Assembly (NCBI RefSeq): GCF_000196675.2
Contig: NC_015312.1
Span: forward strand, 6,774,501 to 6,838,500
Length of the DNA stretch: 64,000 nucleotides
Origin: Pseudonocardia benzenivorans CB1190
Lineage (GTDB): Bacteria; Actinomycetota; Actinomycetes; Mycobacteriales; Pseudonocardiaceae
Reading direction: 5' to 3'
In this document: positions 7,267 through 16,316 of the stretch, one piece after another
How the letters are laid out: the number at the start of each line of letters is the position of its first letter
Numbering within the stretch: position 1 is the first letter of the stretch
Program-made: the position numbers and the translations under genes
Notes under the pieces: generated by a model
Database searches by the model: none
What the model saw: the letters and a program-made list of their open reading frames with translations, nothing else
Told to the model about the DNA's origin: nothing

Positions 7267-8700
7267 GTGCTCGCGACGTCGCTCGACCCCCTCGCGATCA
7301 CGGCCCTCGACCCGCTCGGATGGGCCCGCGCGCAGATGGCGCTCACCCTGATGTTCCACATCGTCCTGGTGCCGCTCGGGGTGTCGTGGGCGTTCATGAC
7401 GCTGATCGCGAACTACCGGGCCCTCAAGCACCACGACCGGGACGCGCTGATGCTGGCGCAGCGCTGGTCGAAGTACATGGCGGTCACCTTCGCGGTGGGT
7501 GCGGTCACCGGTACGGTGCTGAGCTTCGAATTCGGCCTCCTGTGGCCGCGGTTCATGGACCAGTGGGGCGAGGCCTTCGGCGTCCCCTTCGCGTTCGAGG
7601 GAATCTTCTTCTTCACCGAAGCGATCTTCATCGCCATCTACATCTACGGATGGCGGCGCCTCACCCCGTGGACACATTTCTGGTCGGGCGTTCCCATTGT
7701 CGTCGCCGGGATATTCGGCAGCATTTCGGTGGTCGCCGCCAACGCGTGGATGAATGCGCCGGCCGGCTTCACGACGGGCTCCGACGGAAGCGTCGTCGCG
7801 GTGGACCCGGTGCGGGTGATCTTCAACGACTCCATGCCGCTGCAGGCCGCGCACATGCTCGTCGCGGCCTACCTCGTCGGGGGATTCCTCGTCGCGTCCG
7901 TGTACGCCACGGCCATGCTGCGGGGCCGCACCGACCGGTACCACCGGTCGGCCTTCCTCATCTCGTTCAGCGTCGCGGCCGTCGCCGCACCGATCCAGAT
8001 GGGCGTCGGCGACTCGCTCGCCCGCTGGGTGTACGACAACCAGCCGGTCAAGTTCGCGGCGATCGAACTGGTACCCACCACCAGCAGCGACGTCCCCGAG
8101 ACGCTCCTCGGCCGGCTCGACGCGGACGGAACGGTCAGCGGCGGCATCCCGATCCCCGGGCTGGCGTCGTGGCTGTCGGACCCGAGCACCGGGCGTGCGA
8201 CCGTGGTGCAGGGGCTGGACACCGTGCCCCCCGACGCGCGACCGACCGTCGGCCAGGTCAACATCGTCCACCTGAGCTGGGACGTCATGGTGGGGCTGGG
8301 GACGCTGCTCTTCCTGCTGGCCGCCTGGTACGGCCTGACCTGGCTCTTCCGGCGCCGAATGCCGAGGAGCCGGTTGTTCCTGGTCGCGGCGGCCACGTCG
8401 GGTGTGCTCGCCGTGATCGCGATGGAAGCCGGCTGGATCGTGACCGAGGTCGGCCGCCAACCGTGGATCGTCTACGGGCTGATGAAGGTCGAGGACGCCG
8501 TCACGGGCAACACGGGGGTCTGGCTCTCGTTCATCGTGATCGCCCTCGTGTACCTCGCGGTGGGCATCACCACCGTCCTCGTGCTGCGCGCGATGAGCAG
8601 ACGGTTCCGCAGGGCGGGTGGCTTCGTCGACCACGACGCGCCGTACGCACCGAGCGAACCGCCGACGCCCTCGGTGCCCGAGCAGGAGGAGGTCCGGTGA
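7267..8700 (+). CDS. cydA: Cytochrome bd-type quinol oxidase subunit I
   Basis: The 477-residue protein is the catalytic subunit of the bd-type terminal oxidase, which reduces O2 with electrons from menaquinol. Ligand positions are visible: H31 (FHIVLVPLG), H196 in QAAHM, M341 in SWDVMVG, the paired acids E111 and E118 in the FEGIFFFTEAIF helix, and the family signature GRQPW (396-400). The segment between residues 250 and 330 corresponds to a short Q-loop, as in cyanide-insensitive/Cio-like types. It uses a GTG start preceded by GGGGAGG. Its stop overlaps the cydB GTG by four bases, so translation is coupled. Confidence 0.95.
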   Translation: MLATSLDPLAITALDPLGWARAQMALTLMFHIVLVPLGVSWAFMTLIANYRALKHHDRDALMLAQRWSKYMAVTFAVGAVTGTVLSFEFGLLWPRFMDQWGEAFGVPFAFEGIFFFTEAIFIAIYIYGWRRLTPWTHFWSGVPIVVAGIFGSISVVAANAWMNAPAGFTTGSDGSVVAVDPVRVIFNDSMPLQAAHMLVAAYLVGGFLVASVYATAMLRGRTDRYHRSAFLISFSVAAVAAPIQMGVGDSLARWVYDNQPVKFAAIELVPTTSSDVPETLLGRLDADGTVSGGIPIPGLASWLSDPSTGRATVVQGLDTVPPDARPTVGQVNIVHLSWDVMVGLGTLLFLLAAWYGLTWLFRRRMPRSRLFLVAAATSGVLAVIAMEAGWIVTEVGRQPWIVYGLMKVEDAVTGNTGVWLSFIVIALVYLAVGITTVLVLRAMSRRFRRAGGFVDHDAPYAPSEPPTPSVPEQEEVR

Positions 8701-9773
8701 GCACCGCGGTCGCCGTGGTGCTGCTGGTGGCGGTGATCGCCTACGCGGTGCTGGGCGGCGCGGACTTCGGGGCCGGTTTCTGGGACCTGACGGCGGGCGG
8801 CCCGCAGCGCGGCGCGCGTCCGCGCGACCTCGTCGAGCGCGCGATCGGGCCCGTCTGGGAGGCCAACCACGTCTGGTTGATCTTCATTCTGGTCATCCTG
8901 TGGACGTCGTTCCCGGAGGCCTACGCCTCGATCACCCTGACCCTGTTCGTCCCGATGATGATCGCGGCCCTCGGCATCGTGCTGCGGGGAGCGAGCTTCG
9001 CGTTCCGCAAGACGGTCGTCGCCCTGCGATACCGGCGCATCTTCGGTGCGGCGTTCGCCGCCTCGTCGGTACTGGTCCCGTACTGCATGGGGGCGATCGT
9101 GGGCGGTATCGCGTCCGGACGGGTACCGGCCGGAGGCGTCGCGGGCGATCCCGCGCGCAGCTGGATCAACCCGACGTCCGTGGTGGGTGGGGTGCTGGCC
9201 GTGGCCGCGGCGGCGTACCTGGCCGCGGTCTACCTGGTACAGGACGCCCGGAGGCTGGACGAGCCGGACATGGCTCAGCACTTCCGCCGCCGGGCGCTCG
9301 TGTCGGCGGTCGCGGTGGCGGTGATCGCCGCGGCCGGGGCGTTCGTGCTCCGGGCCGACGCCGGCCACCTGTTCGACGGCCTGACGTCGCGCGCCCTGCC
9401 CGCGGTGATCGTCAGCGGCGTCTGCGGCGTCGGCGCCCTCGTCCTGCTGCATCGGGACGCCTCCCGCGGCGCCCGCGCACTCGGCGTCGTCGCGGTGGCC
9501 GCCGCCGTCGCCGCATGGGGTCTCGCGCAGTCGCCGTACGTCCTGCCCGAGAGCCTGACGTTTTCCGCGGCGGCGGCTCCGACCGGCACGCTGACCGCGG
9601 TGCTGGTGGCCGCGGTGCTCGCCGTCGTCGTCGTGGTGCCCGGTTTCGTGCTGCTGTTCGTCCTCGACCGGCGCGGCCTCCTGCCCGCCGAGGGACTCGA
9701 GGACGAGGCCGACGACGTCCTGGAAGAGCGCCCCCGCCAACGGACCCACTCGTCCGGTCACGACGGCGCATGA
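8697..9773 (+). CDS. cydB: Cytochrome bd-type quinol oxidase subunit II
   Basis: The 358-residue partner subunit starts at a GTG within the GTGA overlap with cydA. The N-terminal hydrophobic segment with VLGGADFGAGFWDL and the following EANHVWLIFILVILWTSFP are hallmarks of CydB. Multiple hydrophobic helices follow, with an acidic, polar C-terminal tail. It binds no heme itself but is needed for assembly of the heterodimer. No cydDC transporter genes for assembly lie in the window. The GH15 gene starts 16 bases after its stop, so the two probably share a transcript. Confidence 0.95.
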   Translation: MSTAVAVVLLVAVIAYAVLGGADFGAGFWDLTAGGPQRGARPRDLVERAIGPVWEANHVWLIFILVILWTSFPEAYASITLTLFVPMMIAALGIVLRGASFAFRKTVVALRYRRIFGAAFAASSVLVPYCMGAIVGGIASGRVPAGGVAGDPARSWINPTSVVGGVLAVAAAAYLAAVYLVQDARRLDEPDMAQHFRRRALVSAVAVAVIAAAGAFVLRADAGHLFDGLTSRALPAVIVSGVCGVGALVLLHRDASRGARALGVVAVAAAVAAWGLAQSPYVLPESLTFSAAAAPTGTLTAVLVAAVLAVVVVVPGFVLLFVLDRRGLLPAEGLEDEADDVLEERPRQRTHSSGHDGA

Positions 9774-9789
9774 TCGAAGGAGTCAGGAA

Positions 9790-11652
9790 ATGAGCCTCAC
9801 GAGCTCGCCCTTCCCGCCGATCGCCGACTACGCGTTCCTGTCGAACTGCCACACGGGCGCGCTGGTCGCCCCGGACGGTTCTGTCGACTGGTTGTGCGTG
9901 CCGGCCTTCGACTCACCGAGCGTGTTCGGCAACCTCCTCGACCGCGGCGCGGGCTCCTTCCGGTTCGGGCCCTACGGCATCAACGTGCCGACCGCCCGGA
10001 ACTACGTACCGGGCACCAACGTGATGACCACGACCTGGCACACACCCGGCGGGTGGCTGCTCGTCCACGACGCCCTGACCATGGGGCCGCGCCGGGGACC
10101 GGACACCGTCACGCCGCACACCAGGCCACCCACCGACGACGACGGCGAGCACCTCCTCGTGCGGACGGTCGAGTGCCTCGAGGGCTCGGTCGAGATCGAA
10201 CTGGTCTGCGAGCCGGCGTTCGACTACGGCCGGGAGCCGGCCGAGTGGACGCTGATCGACGGGGACGGCCACGCCGCCGACGCCACCGGAGCCGGGTCGA
10301 CGATCCGGTTGAGCACCGATCTGTCGATCGGGATCGAACAGGGATCGGCCCGGGCCCGGCACGTCCTCACCCAGGGCGAGCGCGCCTTCTGCTCCCTGTC
10401 GTGGGCCGAGGGCCTCGCCGCTCCGACGGACACCGACGACGCGAGCGCCCGCATCGACACGACGGTGCGGTTCTGGCGCAGTTGGCTCGCCAGGGCGCGA
10501 ATTCCCGACCACTCGCTGCGGCACCCCGTCGAGCGGGCGGCGCTCACGATCAAGGGCCTGACCTACATGCCCACGGGCGCGACCGTCGCGGCGCTGACGA
10601 CCTCTCTCCCGGAGACGCCCGGCGGCGAGCGCAACTGGGACTACCGCTACACGTGGATGCGCGACAGCACCTTCACCCTGCAGGCACTCCACTTCCTCCT
10701 GCTCGACTGGGAGGCCGACGAGTTCATGCAGTTCGTCGCCGACGTCGAACCGACCGAGGACGGCAGCCTGCAGATCATGTACGGGATCGACGGCCGTCGG
10801 GACCTCACCGAGTCGACACGCGACGAGCTGTCGGGCTACGAGGGCGCGCACCCGGTCCGGATCGGCAACGGCGCCTTCGACCAGCGCCAGAACGACGTCT
10901 ACGGCGCGGTGCTCGACTCCCTGCTGCTGCACACCCGCCGCAGCCGGCACCTGCCCCGGCGGCTGTGGCCGCTCGTGCAGTCCCAGGCGGCGGGTGCCGT
11001 CGCGGCATGGCGGGACCCGGACCAGGGGATCTGGGAGGCGCGCGGCAAGCCCCAGCACTACGTGTCGTCGAAGCTGATGTGCTGGGTCGCCCTGGACCGG
11101 GCCGCCAAGCTGGCGGGGATCCGCGGCGACGACAAGCTGCAGGCGTCCTGGCACGAGACCGCGGAGGAGATCCGGGCCGACATCCTCGCGAACGGCGTCA
11201 GCGACCGCGGCGTCCTGCGTCAGCACTACGACACCGACGCGCTCGACGCCTCCACGCTGCTCGCCCCGCTGTTCGGTTTCCTTCCCGGGAGCGACGAACG
11301 GATCCGGAACACGGTCGACGCGATCTCCTCGGAGCTGACCGAGAACGGGTTCGTCCTGCGCTACGTCACCGACGAGACCGACGACGGGCTCTCGGGGAAG
11401 GAGGGGACCTTCCTCATCTGCAGCTTCTGGCTGGTGTCGGCGCTGACCATGGTCGGCGAGATGCGCCGGGCGACCGACCTCATGGAGCGCCTCCTGCGGG
11501 TCGCCTCGCCGCTCGGGCTCTACGCCGAGGAGTTCGAGGTCGACCGCGCCCGCCACCTCGGCAACTTCCCGCAGGCCTTCTCCCACCTCGCCCTCATCGA
11601 GGCCGCCGGCCGGATCATCCTCGCCGACCGGCTCGAGGAGTGGTCGGGATGA
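9790..11652 (+). CDS. Glycoside hydrolase family 15 (glucoamylase/trehalase-like)
   Basis: The 620-residue protein has the two-part layout of bacterial GH15 enzymes: an N-terminal beta-sandwich beginning with IADYAFLSNCHTGALV and a C-terminal alpha/alpha barrel. The substrate-binding segment GGERNWDYRYTWMRD (278-292) is intact. The likely general acid lies at E538 (KEGTFL) and the likely base at E580/E581 (YAEEF). Mycobacterial homologues act as trehalases, so cytoplasmic trehalose or maltodextrin hydrolysis is plausible; no signal peptide is seen. A good AAGGAG ribosome site precedes the ATG. Its stop overlaps the start of the NADH dehydrogenase gene (ATGA). Confidence 0.92.
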   Translation: MSLTSSPFPPIADYAFLSNCHTGALVAPDGSVDWLCVPAFDSPSVFGNLLDRGAGSFRFGPYGINVPTARNYVPGTNVMTTTWHTPGGWLLVHDALTMGPRRGPDTVTPHTRPPTDDDGEHLLVRTVECLEGSVEIELVCEPAFDYGREPAEWTLIDGDGHAADATGAGSTIRLSTDLSIGIEQGSARARHVLTQGERAFCSLSWAEGLAAPTDTDDASARIDTTVRFWRSWLARARIPDHSLRHPVERAALTIKGLTYMPTGATVAALTTSLPETPGGERNWDYRYTWMRDSTFTLQALHFLLLDWEADEFMQFVADVEPTEDGSLQIMYGIDGRRDLTESTRDELSGYEGAHPVRIGNGAFDQRQNDVYGAVLDSLLLHTRRSRHLPRRLWPLVQSQAAGAVAAWRDPDQGIWEARGKPQHYVSSKLMCWVALDRAAKLAGIRGDDKLQASWHETAEEIRADILANGVSDRGVLRQHYDTDALDASTLLAPLFGFLPGSDERIRNTVDAISSELTENGFVLRYVTDETDDGLSGKEGTFLICSFWLVSALTMVGEMRRATDLMERLLRVASPLGLYAEEFEVDRARHLGNFPQAFSHLALIEAAGRIILADRLEEWSG

Positions 11653-13001
11653 GCACCACCCGCTCGGTCACCGCGCCCGTGCTCGTCCTGGGCGGCGGGA
11701 TGGCCGGGGTCGAGTGCGCGCGCACGCTCGGCGACGAGGGGGTCGACGTCCTGCTGGTGGACCGCAACGACTACCACCAGTTCCAACCGCTGCTCTACCA
11801 GGTGGCGAGCTCCCAGCTGCCCGCCGAGGACGTCGCCAGACCGCACCGGGTGATCTTCGCGGACTACCCGTCGGTGGAGCTGCGGACCGCGGAGGTGGAC
11901 ACCGCCGACCTGTCCCGGCGGACGCTGGTGCTCGGCGACGGGAAGACCCTGTCGGGCTCGTTCCTGGTGATGGCGGCCGGAGCGCGGCCGAACTTCTTCG
12001 GCGTACCCGGCGCGGCCGAGCACGCGTTCCCCCTCTACTCGGTGGCCGACGCCGAGCGGCTGCGGCTGCACCTGCAGCGGCTGCTGCAGGCGGCCGTCGA
12101 CAGCGGCGGTTCCGCGGAGCCCGGAGCGCTCGACGTCGTGGTCGTGGGTGGGGGCCCGACCGGGGTCGAGACCACCGGCGCGCTCGCCGAGCTGATGCAG
12201 GCCCTGCAGCACACCGGCAGGCTCGACCCCGCGGGCACGATCACCCTCGTCGACCGCTCGCCGACGCTGCTCGGCCAGTTCTCGGACAAGGCCCACGCCT
12301 ACGCCCTGCGGAAGCTCACCGACGTCGGCGTGCAGGTCAAGCTCCGGGCCGGCGTCACCGTGGTGCACCCCGACCGGGTCCAGTTCGACGACTCCTCCAC
12401 GGTGGCGGCGCGGACCGTCGTGTGGGGTGGCGGCGAGTCGGGATCGGCTGTCGCGCAGGCGCTCGGGCCCGTCGTCGGCCACGGTGGCCGGATCGACGTG
12501 CGCCCCGACCTGACCGTCGACGGCCACCCGGGTGTCTACGCGGTGGGCGACGTCGCGAACATCCCGGCGCGGCACGGGGACGCGCGGGCGCTGCCGCAGC
12601 TCGGGTCGGTGGCACAGCAGTCGGGCCGGTGGGCGGCGGAGAACATCCTGCGTGAGCTGCGGGGCGAACCCACGAAGCCCTTCGGGTACAAGGACAAGGG
12701 GATCATGGCGATGATCGGCCGCAACGCCGCCGTCGCCGAGATCGGCAGGCATCGGCACCAGGTCGAGGGACCCATCGCCTTCGCGGCGTGGCTCGGGGTC
12801 CACGCCATGCTGCTGAGCGGCGTCCACAGCAGGACCGACGCGTTCCTGTCCTGGGCCTGGGACTACTTCGACCGCGACCACGCCGCCACCGTCGAGGTGT
12901 CGACGACACCACGGCGGATCGCCTGGGGCGACGACGACGAGGACGTCCCGCACATCTCGCTGGACCGTCCCGGGCCGGCCCGGACGGCGGCGACGACATG
13001 A
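11649..13001 (+). CDS. Type II NADH dehydrogenase-like flavoprotein
   Basis: This 450-residue single-subunit oxidoreductase has an FAD-binding motif VLVLGGGMAGVE (residues 11-22) and a second Rossmann motif VVVVGGGPTGVE in the middle. A C-terminal FAD motif YAVGDVANIP precedes the membrane-associating region. NDH-2 enzymes pass electrons from NADH to menaquinone without pumping protons, feeding oxidases such as the bd complex encoded just upstream. The ATG lies within the ATGA overlap with the GH15 gene. A QVA-type quinone-site segment (LLYQVASSQL, about 47-56) is present. Substrate specificity between NADH and other donors is not proven. Confidence 0.9.
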   Translation: MSTTRSVTAPVLVLGGGMAGVECARTLGDEGVDVLLVDRNDYHQFQPLLYQVASSQLPAEDVARPHRVIFADYPSVELRTAEVDTADLSRRTLVLGDGKTLSGSFLVMAAGARPNFFGVPGAAEHAFPLYSVADAERLRLHLQRLLQAAVDSGGSAEPGALDVVVVGGGPTGVETTGALAELMQALQHTGRLDPAGTITLVDRSPTLLGQFSDKAHAYALRKLTDVGVQVKLRAGVTVVHPDRVQFDDSSTVAARTVVWGGGESGSAVAQALGPVVGHGGRIDVRPDLTVDGHPGVYAVGDVANIPARHGDARALPQLGSVAQQSGRWAAENILRELRGEPTKPFGYKDKGIMAMIGRNAAVAEIGRHRHQVEGPIAFAAWLGVHAMLLSGVHSRTDAFLSWAWDYFDRDHAATVEVSTTPRRIAWGDDDEDVPHISLDRPGPARTAATT

Positions 13002-13023
13002 GACGACGGACGGGGGGACGGGC

Positions 13024-13272
13024 GTGAGCGACGACCGGCACTACGACGTGATCCTCATCGACTGGTCCCTGGGCTGCGACGACTTCGTGGGCAGCGACGA
13101 CTTCGTGGGCAGCGACGACGTCGACTACCCGCTCGGCGGCAAGTCCGACGCCGGGCAGATCCGGGCCGACGCCCCGCACCGGGCGGGGCGGCTCGCCCCG
13201 GAGATGCCGTCACTGACGGCCATCGCCAACGCGCTGCGGGTGGGCGACCACCTGATCGAACGACTCGGATGA
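13024..13272 (+). pseudogene. Remnant of a GMC-type oxidoreductase
   Basis: The 82-codon frame begins like a GMC oxidoreductase (YDVILI where the FAD motif YDVIVIGTGAGGG is expected) and ends like one (LTAIANALRVGDHLIERLG, at 13213-13272). Everything between is missing or unrelated. The middle holds an 18-bp unit repeated twice in tandem (13078-13095 and 13096-13113) plus a partial third copy, encoding DDFVGS repeats. A full enzyme has about 500 residues, so the catalytic domain is gone. Its position between the NDH-2 and G6PD genes suggests a full gene once sat in the operon. Expression as a small peptide is possible, as the frame is open. Confidence 0.65.
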
Positions 13273-13288
13273 CGGAGAGGACGCCCAC

Positions 13289-14677
13289 ATGACGAACACA
13301 GCCGGACCGGACCGGGTGGACGCGTTGGTCATCTTCGGCGCGACCGGAGACCTCGCCAAGCTGGAGACGTTCCCCGCCCTGGTCGGCCTGGTCGACCGGG
13401 GAGTGCTGAACGTGCCCGTGATCGGGGTCGCGAGGAGCGGGTGGGACGTCGGCCGGTTCCGCGAGTACGCCGTCGCGTCGCTGCGGCTCAACGACATGGA
13501 CCCGGACAGCGCCGCGGCCAGGAAGATGATCGGGCTGCTGCGCTACGTCGACGGCGACCTCGACGACCCGGCCACCTACGCCGCGATGTCGGACGAGATC
13601 GGCGACGGGACCCGGGCGCTGTTCTACCTCGAGGTGCCCCCGGTCCTGTTCGCGCGCATCGCGAAGGGGATCGCCGAGGCCGGGCGGGCGGACGGGGCCC
13701 GGGTGATGGTGGAGAAGCCCTTCGGGACCGACCTGGCCAGTGCGCGGCAGCTGAACGAGACGATGCGCGGGTTCTTCCCCGAGGACGCGGTCTACCGCGT
13801 CGACCACTGGCTCGGGCTGGACCCGCTCAACAACGTGCTGGTGGCCCGGTTCGCCAACTCGATCCTCGAGCCGCTCCTCAACCGCACCCACGTCGCCGGC
13901 ATCCAGATCACCATGGCCGAGGCCTTCGACGTCGCCGACCGCGGCCGGTTCTACGACCGCACCGGCGCGATCCGGGACGTGGTGCAGAACCACATGCTGC
14001 AGGTGCTGGCCAGCGTGCTCGCCGACCCGCCGACCGGGGAGGGCGTCGACTCGTGGCTCGACGCCAAGACCAGGGTCATCAGCGCGCTGCGCCCGCTGAC
14101 GCCCGCCGACGTGGTCCGCGGCCAGTACGAGGGTTACCTCGACGTGCCGGGCGTCGAGCCGGGCTCGACGACGGAGAGCTACGTCGCCGTCCGGCTCACG
14201 ATGGACTCGTGGCGCTGGGCCGGCGTCCCCATCCTCATCCGGGCGGGGAAGACGATGCCGGTCACGGCCACCGAGGTCGCCATCCGGTTCCGCCCGCCAC
14301 CGCACGACATCTTCGGCGTCCGGAGCGCGGCGATGGCGAACGCGATGCGGTTCCGGATCTGGCCCGAGGCACGCATCTCGCTCGACCTCGCCGGGAAGAA
14401 GCCGGGCGCGGGCCGGGTCCCGCAGCTGCAGGAACTGTCCTTCGCCGAGGAACCCGGATCGGACATGCGGCCCTACGACCGGCTCATCGGCGCGGCCCTG
14501 GACGGGAACCGGCTGCCCTTCGCCCGGCAGGACGCCGTCGAGGCCGCCTGGCGGGTCGTCGACCCGGTGCTCGACGACGTCGTGCCCGTGCACACCTATC
14601 CACGCGGCAGCTGGGGCCCGAAGGAGGCCGACGCCCTGCTGCCCGACGGGCAGGAGTGGCACGACCCGACCGGCTGA
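13289..14677 (+). CDS. Glucose-6-phosphate dehydrogenase-like protein
   Basis: The 462-residue protein belongs to the G6PD family, which oxidises glucose-6-phosphate with NAD(P)+ at the head of the pentose phosphate pathway. The Rossmann motif FGATGDLAK (16-24) is present. Two usually conserved lysines differ: the KRKL stretch after GATGDLAK is LETF here, and the substrate motif RIDHYLGK reads RVDHWLGLD (170-178), with L176 where lysine is normal. The catalytic histidine region and later family blocks (DVVQNHMLQ, RAGKTM) remain. It is therefore a divergent actinobacterial form whose activity is uncertain. It is the last gene of the cyd-GH15-NDH2 run, following the GMC remnant by 16 bases. Confidence 0.88.
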   Translation: MTNTAGPDRVDALVIFGATGDLAKLETFPALVGLVDRGVLNVPVIGVARSGWDVGRFREYAVASLRLNDMDPDSAAARKMIGLLRYVDGDLDDPATYAAMSDEIGDGTRALFYLEVPPVLFARIAKGIAEAGRADGARVMVEKPFGTDLASARQLNETMRGFFPEDAVYRVDHWLGLDPLNNVLVARFANSILEPLLNRTHVAGIQITMAEAFDVADRGRFYDRTGAIRDVVQNHMLQVLASVLADPPTGEGVDSWLDAKTRVISALRPLTPADVVRGQYEGYLDVPGVEPGSTTESYVAVRLTMDSWRWAGVPILIRAGKTMPVTATEVAIRFRPPPHDIFGVRSAAMANAMRFRIWPEARISLDLAGKKPGAGRVPQLQELSFAEEPGSDMRPYDRLIGAALDGNRLPFARQDAVEAAWRVVDPVLDDVVPVHTYPRGSWGPKEADALLPDGQEWHDPTG

Positions 14678-14752
14678 TCCCCGGGGTTCCGCGCAGCACG
14701 GCAGGCCAGGTGCGCACCCGACGCTGCGCCGCCACGACCCTCGTCAGCCGGT

Positions 14753-15208
14753 TCAGGCCGGGGCGGCGCTGTCCGCAGCAGAGACCGCGGACGGCTGCGC
14801 CGCGGGGTCCATCCACATGACCTGCCATCCGTGGCCGTCGAGGTCGAAGAAGCTCCGCGAGTACATGAAGCCGTGGTCCTCGGCGCCGTCCGCCTCGGTG
14901 CCGCCCGCGGCGAGCGCCGCGGCCGAGACCGTGTCGACGTCGTCCCGCGTCGACACGCTGAAGCAGTAGAGGCCGAGCGTGTGCGTCCTCGGATCGGCGA
15001 GGGGCAGCTTCGCGAACTGCGCGAAGGTCGTGCGACCGAGCAGCATCACGTACGCCTGTTCACCGACGAGCATGCAGGCGGCGTTCTCGTCGGTGAACGC
15101 GGGGTCGAAGCCGAACCCGAGCTGCGCGAAGAACGCCTTGCTGCGCTCGAGGTCGGCGACGGGGACGTTGACGAACAGCATCCGTCCGGGGTGGGCGGGC
15201 ACGGCCAT
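14753..15208 (-). CDS. VOC superfamily (glyoxalase/bleomycin-resistance fold) protein
   Basis: The 151-residue protein has the paired beta-alpha-beta-beta-beta modules of the vicinal oxygen chelate fold: MLFVNVPVADLERSKAFFAQLGF at the N-terminus and a second module ending in FFDLDGHGWQVMWMD. The C-terminal glutamate expected as a metal ligand in glyoxalase I reads as Q in this last strand, so a catalytic role is doubtful. This subfamily is common in actinobacteria and is usually annotated as a lactoylglutathione lyase-like protein. ATG at 15208 is preferred over longer frames because a CTGGAG ribosome site precedes it. It is convergent with the G6PD-like gene. Confidence 0.85.
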   Translation of the reverse strand: MAVPAHPGRMLFVNVPVADLERSKAFFAQLGFGFDPAFTDENAACMLVGEQAYVMLLGRTTFAQFAKLPLADPRTHTLGLYCFSVSTRDDVDTVSAAALAAGGTEADGAEDHGFMYSRSFFDLDGHGWQVMWMDPAAQPSAVSAADSAAPA

Positions 15209-15297
15209 GATGGGCTCCAGTCGAGACGGTTCGATGGGTACGCCGTTACGACCGGCCGGGCCCACGGAACTCATCGCCCGGCTGCCGACCCGCGCAC

Positions 15298-15984
15298 TCA
15301 GCAGTCGCGCCGGCGGAGCCGGTGGACGCGGACCTCGGGGTGAGCGGTGTCGATCGTGCTGACCGTGGCCCACTGCCGGCACGCGTCCAGGAACTCACGG
15401 GCCGGCGGGCGGTCCTGGTCGGCGATCCACACCTCGCCCGTGCCGCGGACCAGCTGGGGCAGGAGGTCGGCGAGCGCCACCAGTGAGCCGTGGTCGTAGA
15501 GCACGTCGGCGGCGAGGACCAGGTCCCACGGGGCCCCCGCGACCGCCGACCAGGGATCGGACCAGTCGCACCGCGCCACCTCCAGCCGAATTCCGTTCCG
15601 CTCGGCGTTGTGGGCGGCGAACGCGAGGGCGCCGGGCGCGTGATCAGTGGCCAGGACCCTGGCCCCGCCCTGGGCCGCGGCGAGGCTGGGCAGGGCCAGG
15701 CCGCAGCCGAGCTCGAGCACCCGCGCACCGCCGACGTCCCGGCGTGCGACGACCGAGGCGAGCTCGATCCCACTCGGCCACGGCTGGGCCCAGTACGGCG
15801 GCTCGGTCCCGTCCTTGCCGAAGTTCAGCCGGTAGATCCGGTCGAGCGCGTCCAGGGGGTGGGCGAGCTCGATGCGTCCGGTCGGCAGTTCGACGACGCT
15901 GTGCCCCACGTCGTGCGGGTCGGCGTCCGCGCCCGCGCCGGGTGCGTCGCCGTAGAGGGTGAATCCGCTTGTGGCGGAGGGCAT
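15298..15984 (-). CDS. Methyltransferase, METTL/nicotinamide-type (Methyltransf_16)
   Basis: The 228-residue protein shows YWAQPWPSGIELA followed by SAM motif I VLELGCGLALPSLAAA and an acidic post-I position in ATDHAP. DLVLAADVLYDH matches motif IV of lysine-type methyltransferases in this family. Members methylate protein side chains or small molecules; the target is unknown here. The start at 15984 begins the conserved part; the reading frame stays open upstream but that sequence looks non-coding. No clear operon partner: the VOC gene lies about 90 bases downstream on the same strand. Confidence 0.85.
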   Translation of the reverse strand: MPSATSGFTLYGDAPGAGADADPHDVGHSVVELPTGRIELAHPLDALDRIYRLNFGKDGTEPPYWAQPWPSGIELASVVARRDVGGARVLELGCGLALPSLAAAQGGARVLATDHAPGALAFAAHNAERNGIRLEVARCDWSDPWSAVAGAPWDLVLAADVLYDHGSLVALADLLPQLVRGTGEVWIADQDRPPAREFLDACRQWATVSTIDTAHPEVRVHRLRRRDC

Positions 15985-16132
15985 GAAGGCCTCGGGTTCC
16001 TGGTGGGGGCGGCCGGCGCGGGGACTCGTCGGGCGATCGGACGACGCGCCTCGACGGACGTGCTGAGATCTCGACTGTACGCACAACACGCGGCGGGTCG
16101 TGCCGCGCGGTCCGGCGAACCCCGCAGTCGCC

Positions 16133-16294
16133 GCCGAACCGCATCCGCACGATGTGGGCCTCCCGGTCCGACAGCGTGGCGAGGACCTCGACGATCTCGC
16201 CGCGGCGATCGGCGTCCAGCGCGAGCGTGAGGGGTTGGGCGGCGTGCGCGTCGGCGAGCAGCTCGCCGAGGGAGACGCTGCCGTCGTCGGTCAG
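16133..16294 (-). pseudogene. Remnant of a sigma-70 family factor (region 3.2-4.1)
   Basis: About 54 codons read as the C-terminal part of a principal-like sigma factor. DGSVSLGELLADA resembles the region 3.2 linker, and EVLATLSDREAHIVRMRFG is the conserved start of region 4. The helix-turn-helix that should follow (region 4.2, VTRERIRQIE) is absent: after MRFGG the sequence is unrelated. The upstream regions 2 and 3 are also missing. There is no start codon or ribosome site of its own. It therefore looks like a gene fragment left by deletion, lying between the methyltransferase gene and the cold-shock gene. Confidence 0.7.
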
Positions 16295-16316
16295 CCGCGA
16301 AGGTGGATCGCGAAAG

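Noticed and set aside
13078..13125. CRISPR-like or satellite repeat
   Set aside because: Only two full 18-bp copies without spacers; it is an in-frame tandem duplication within a gene remnant.
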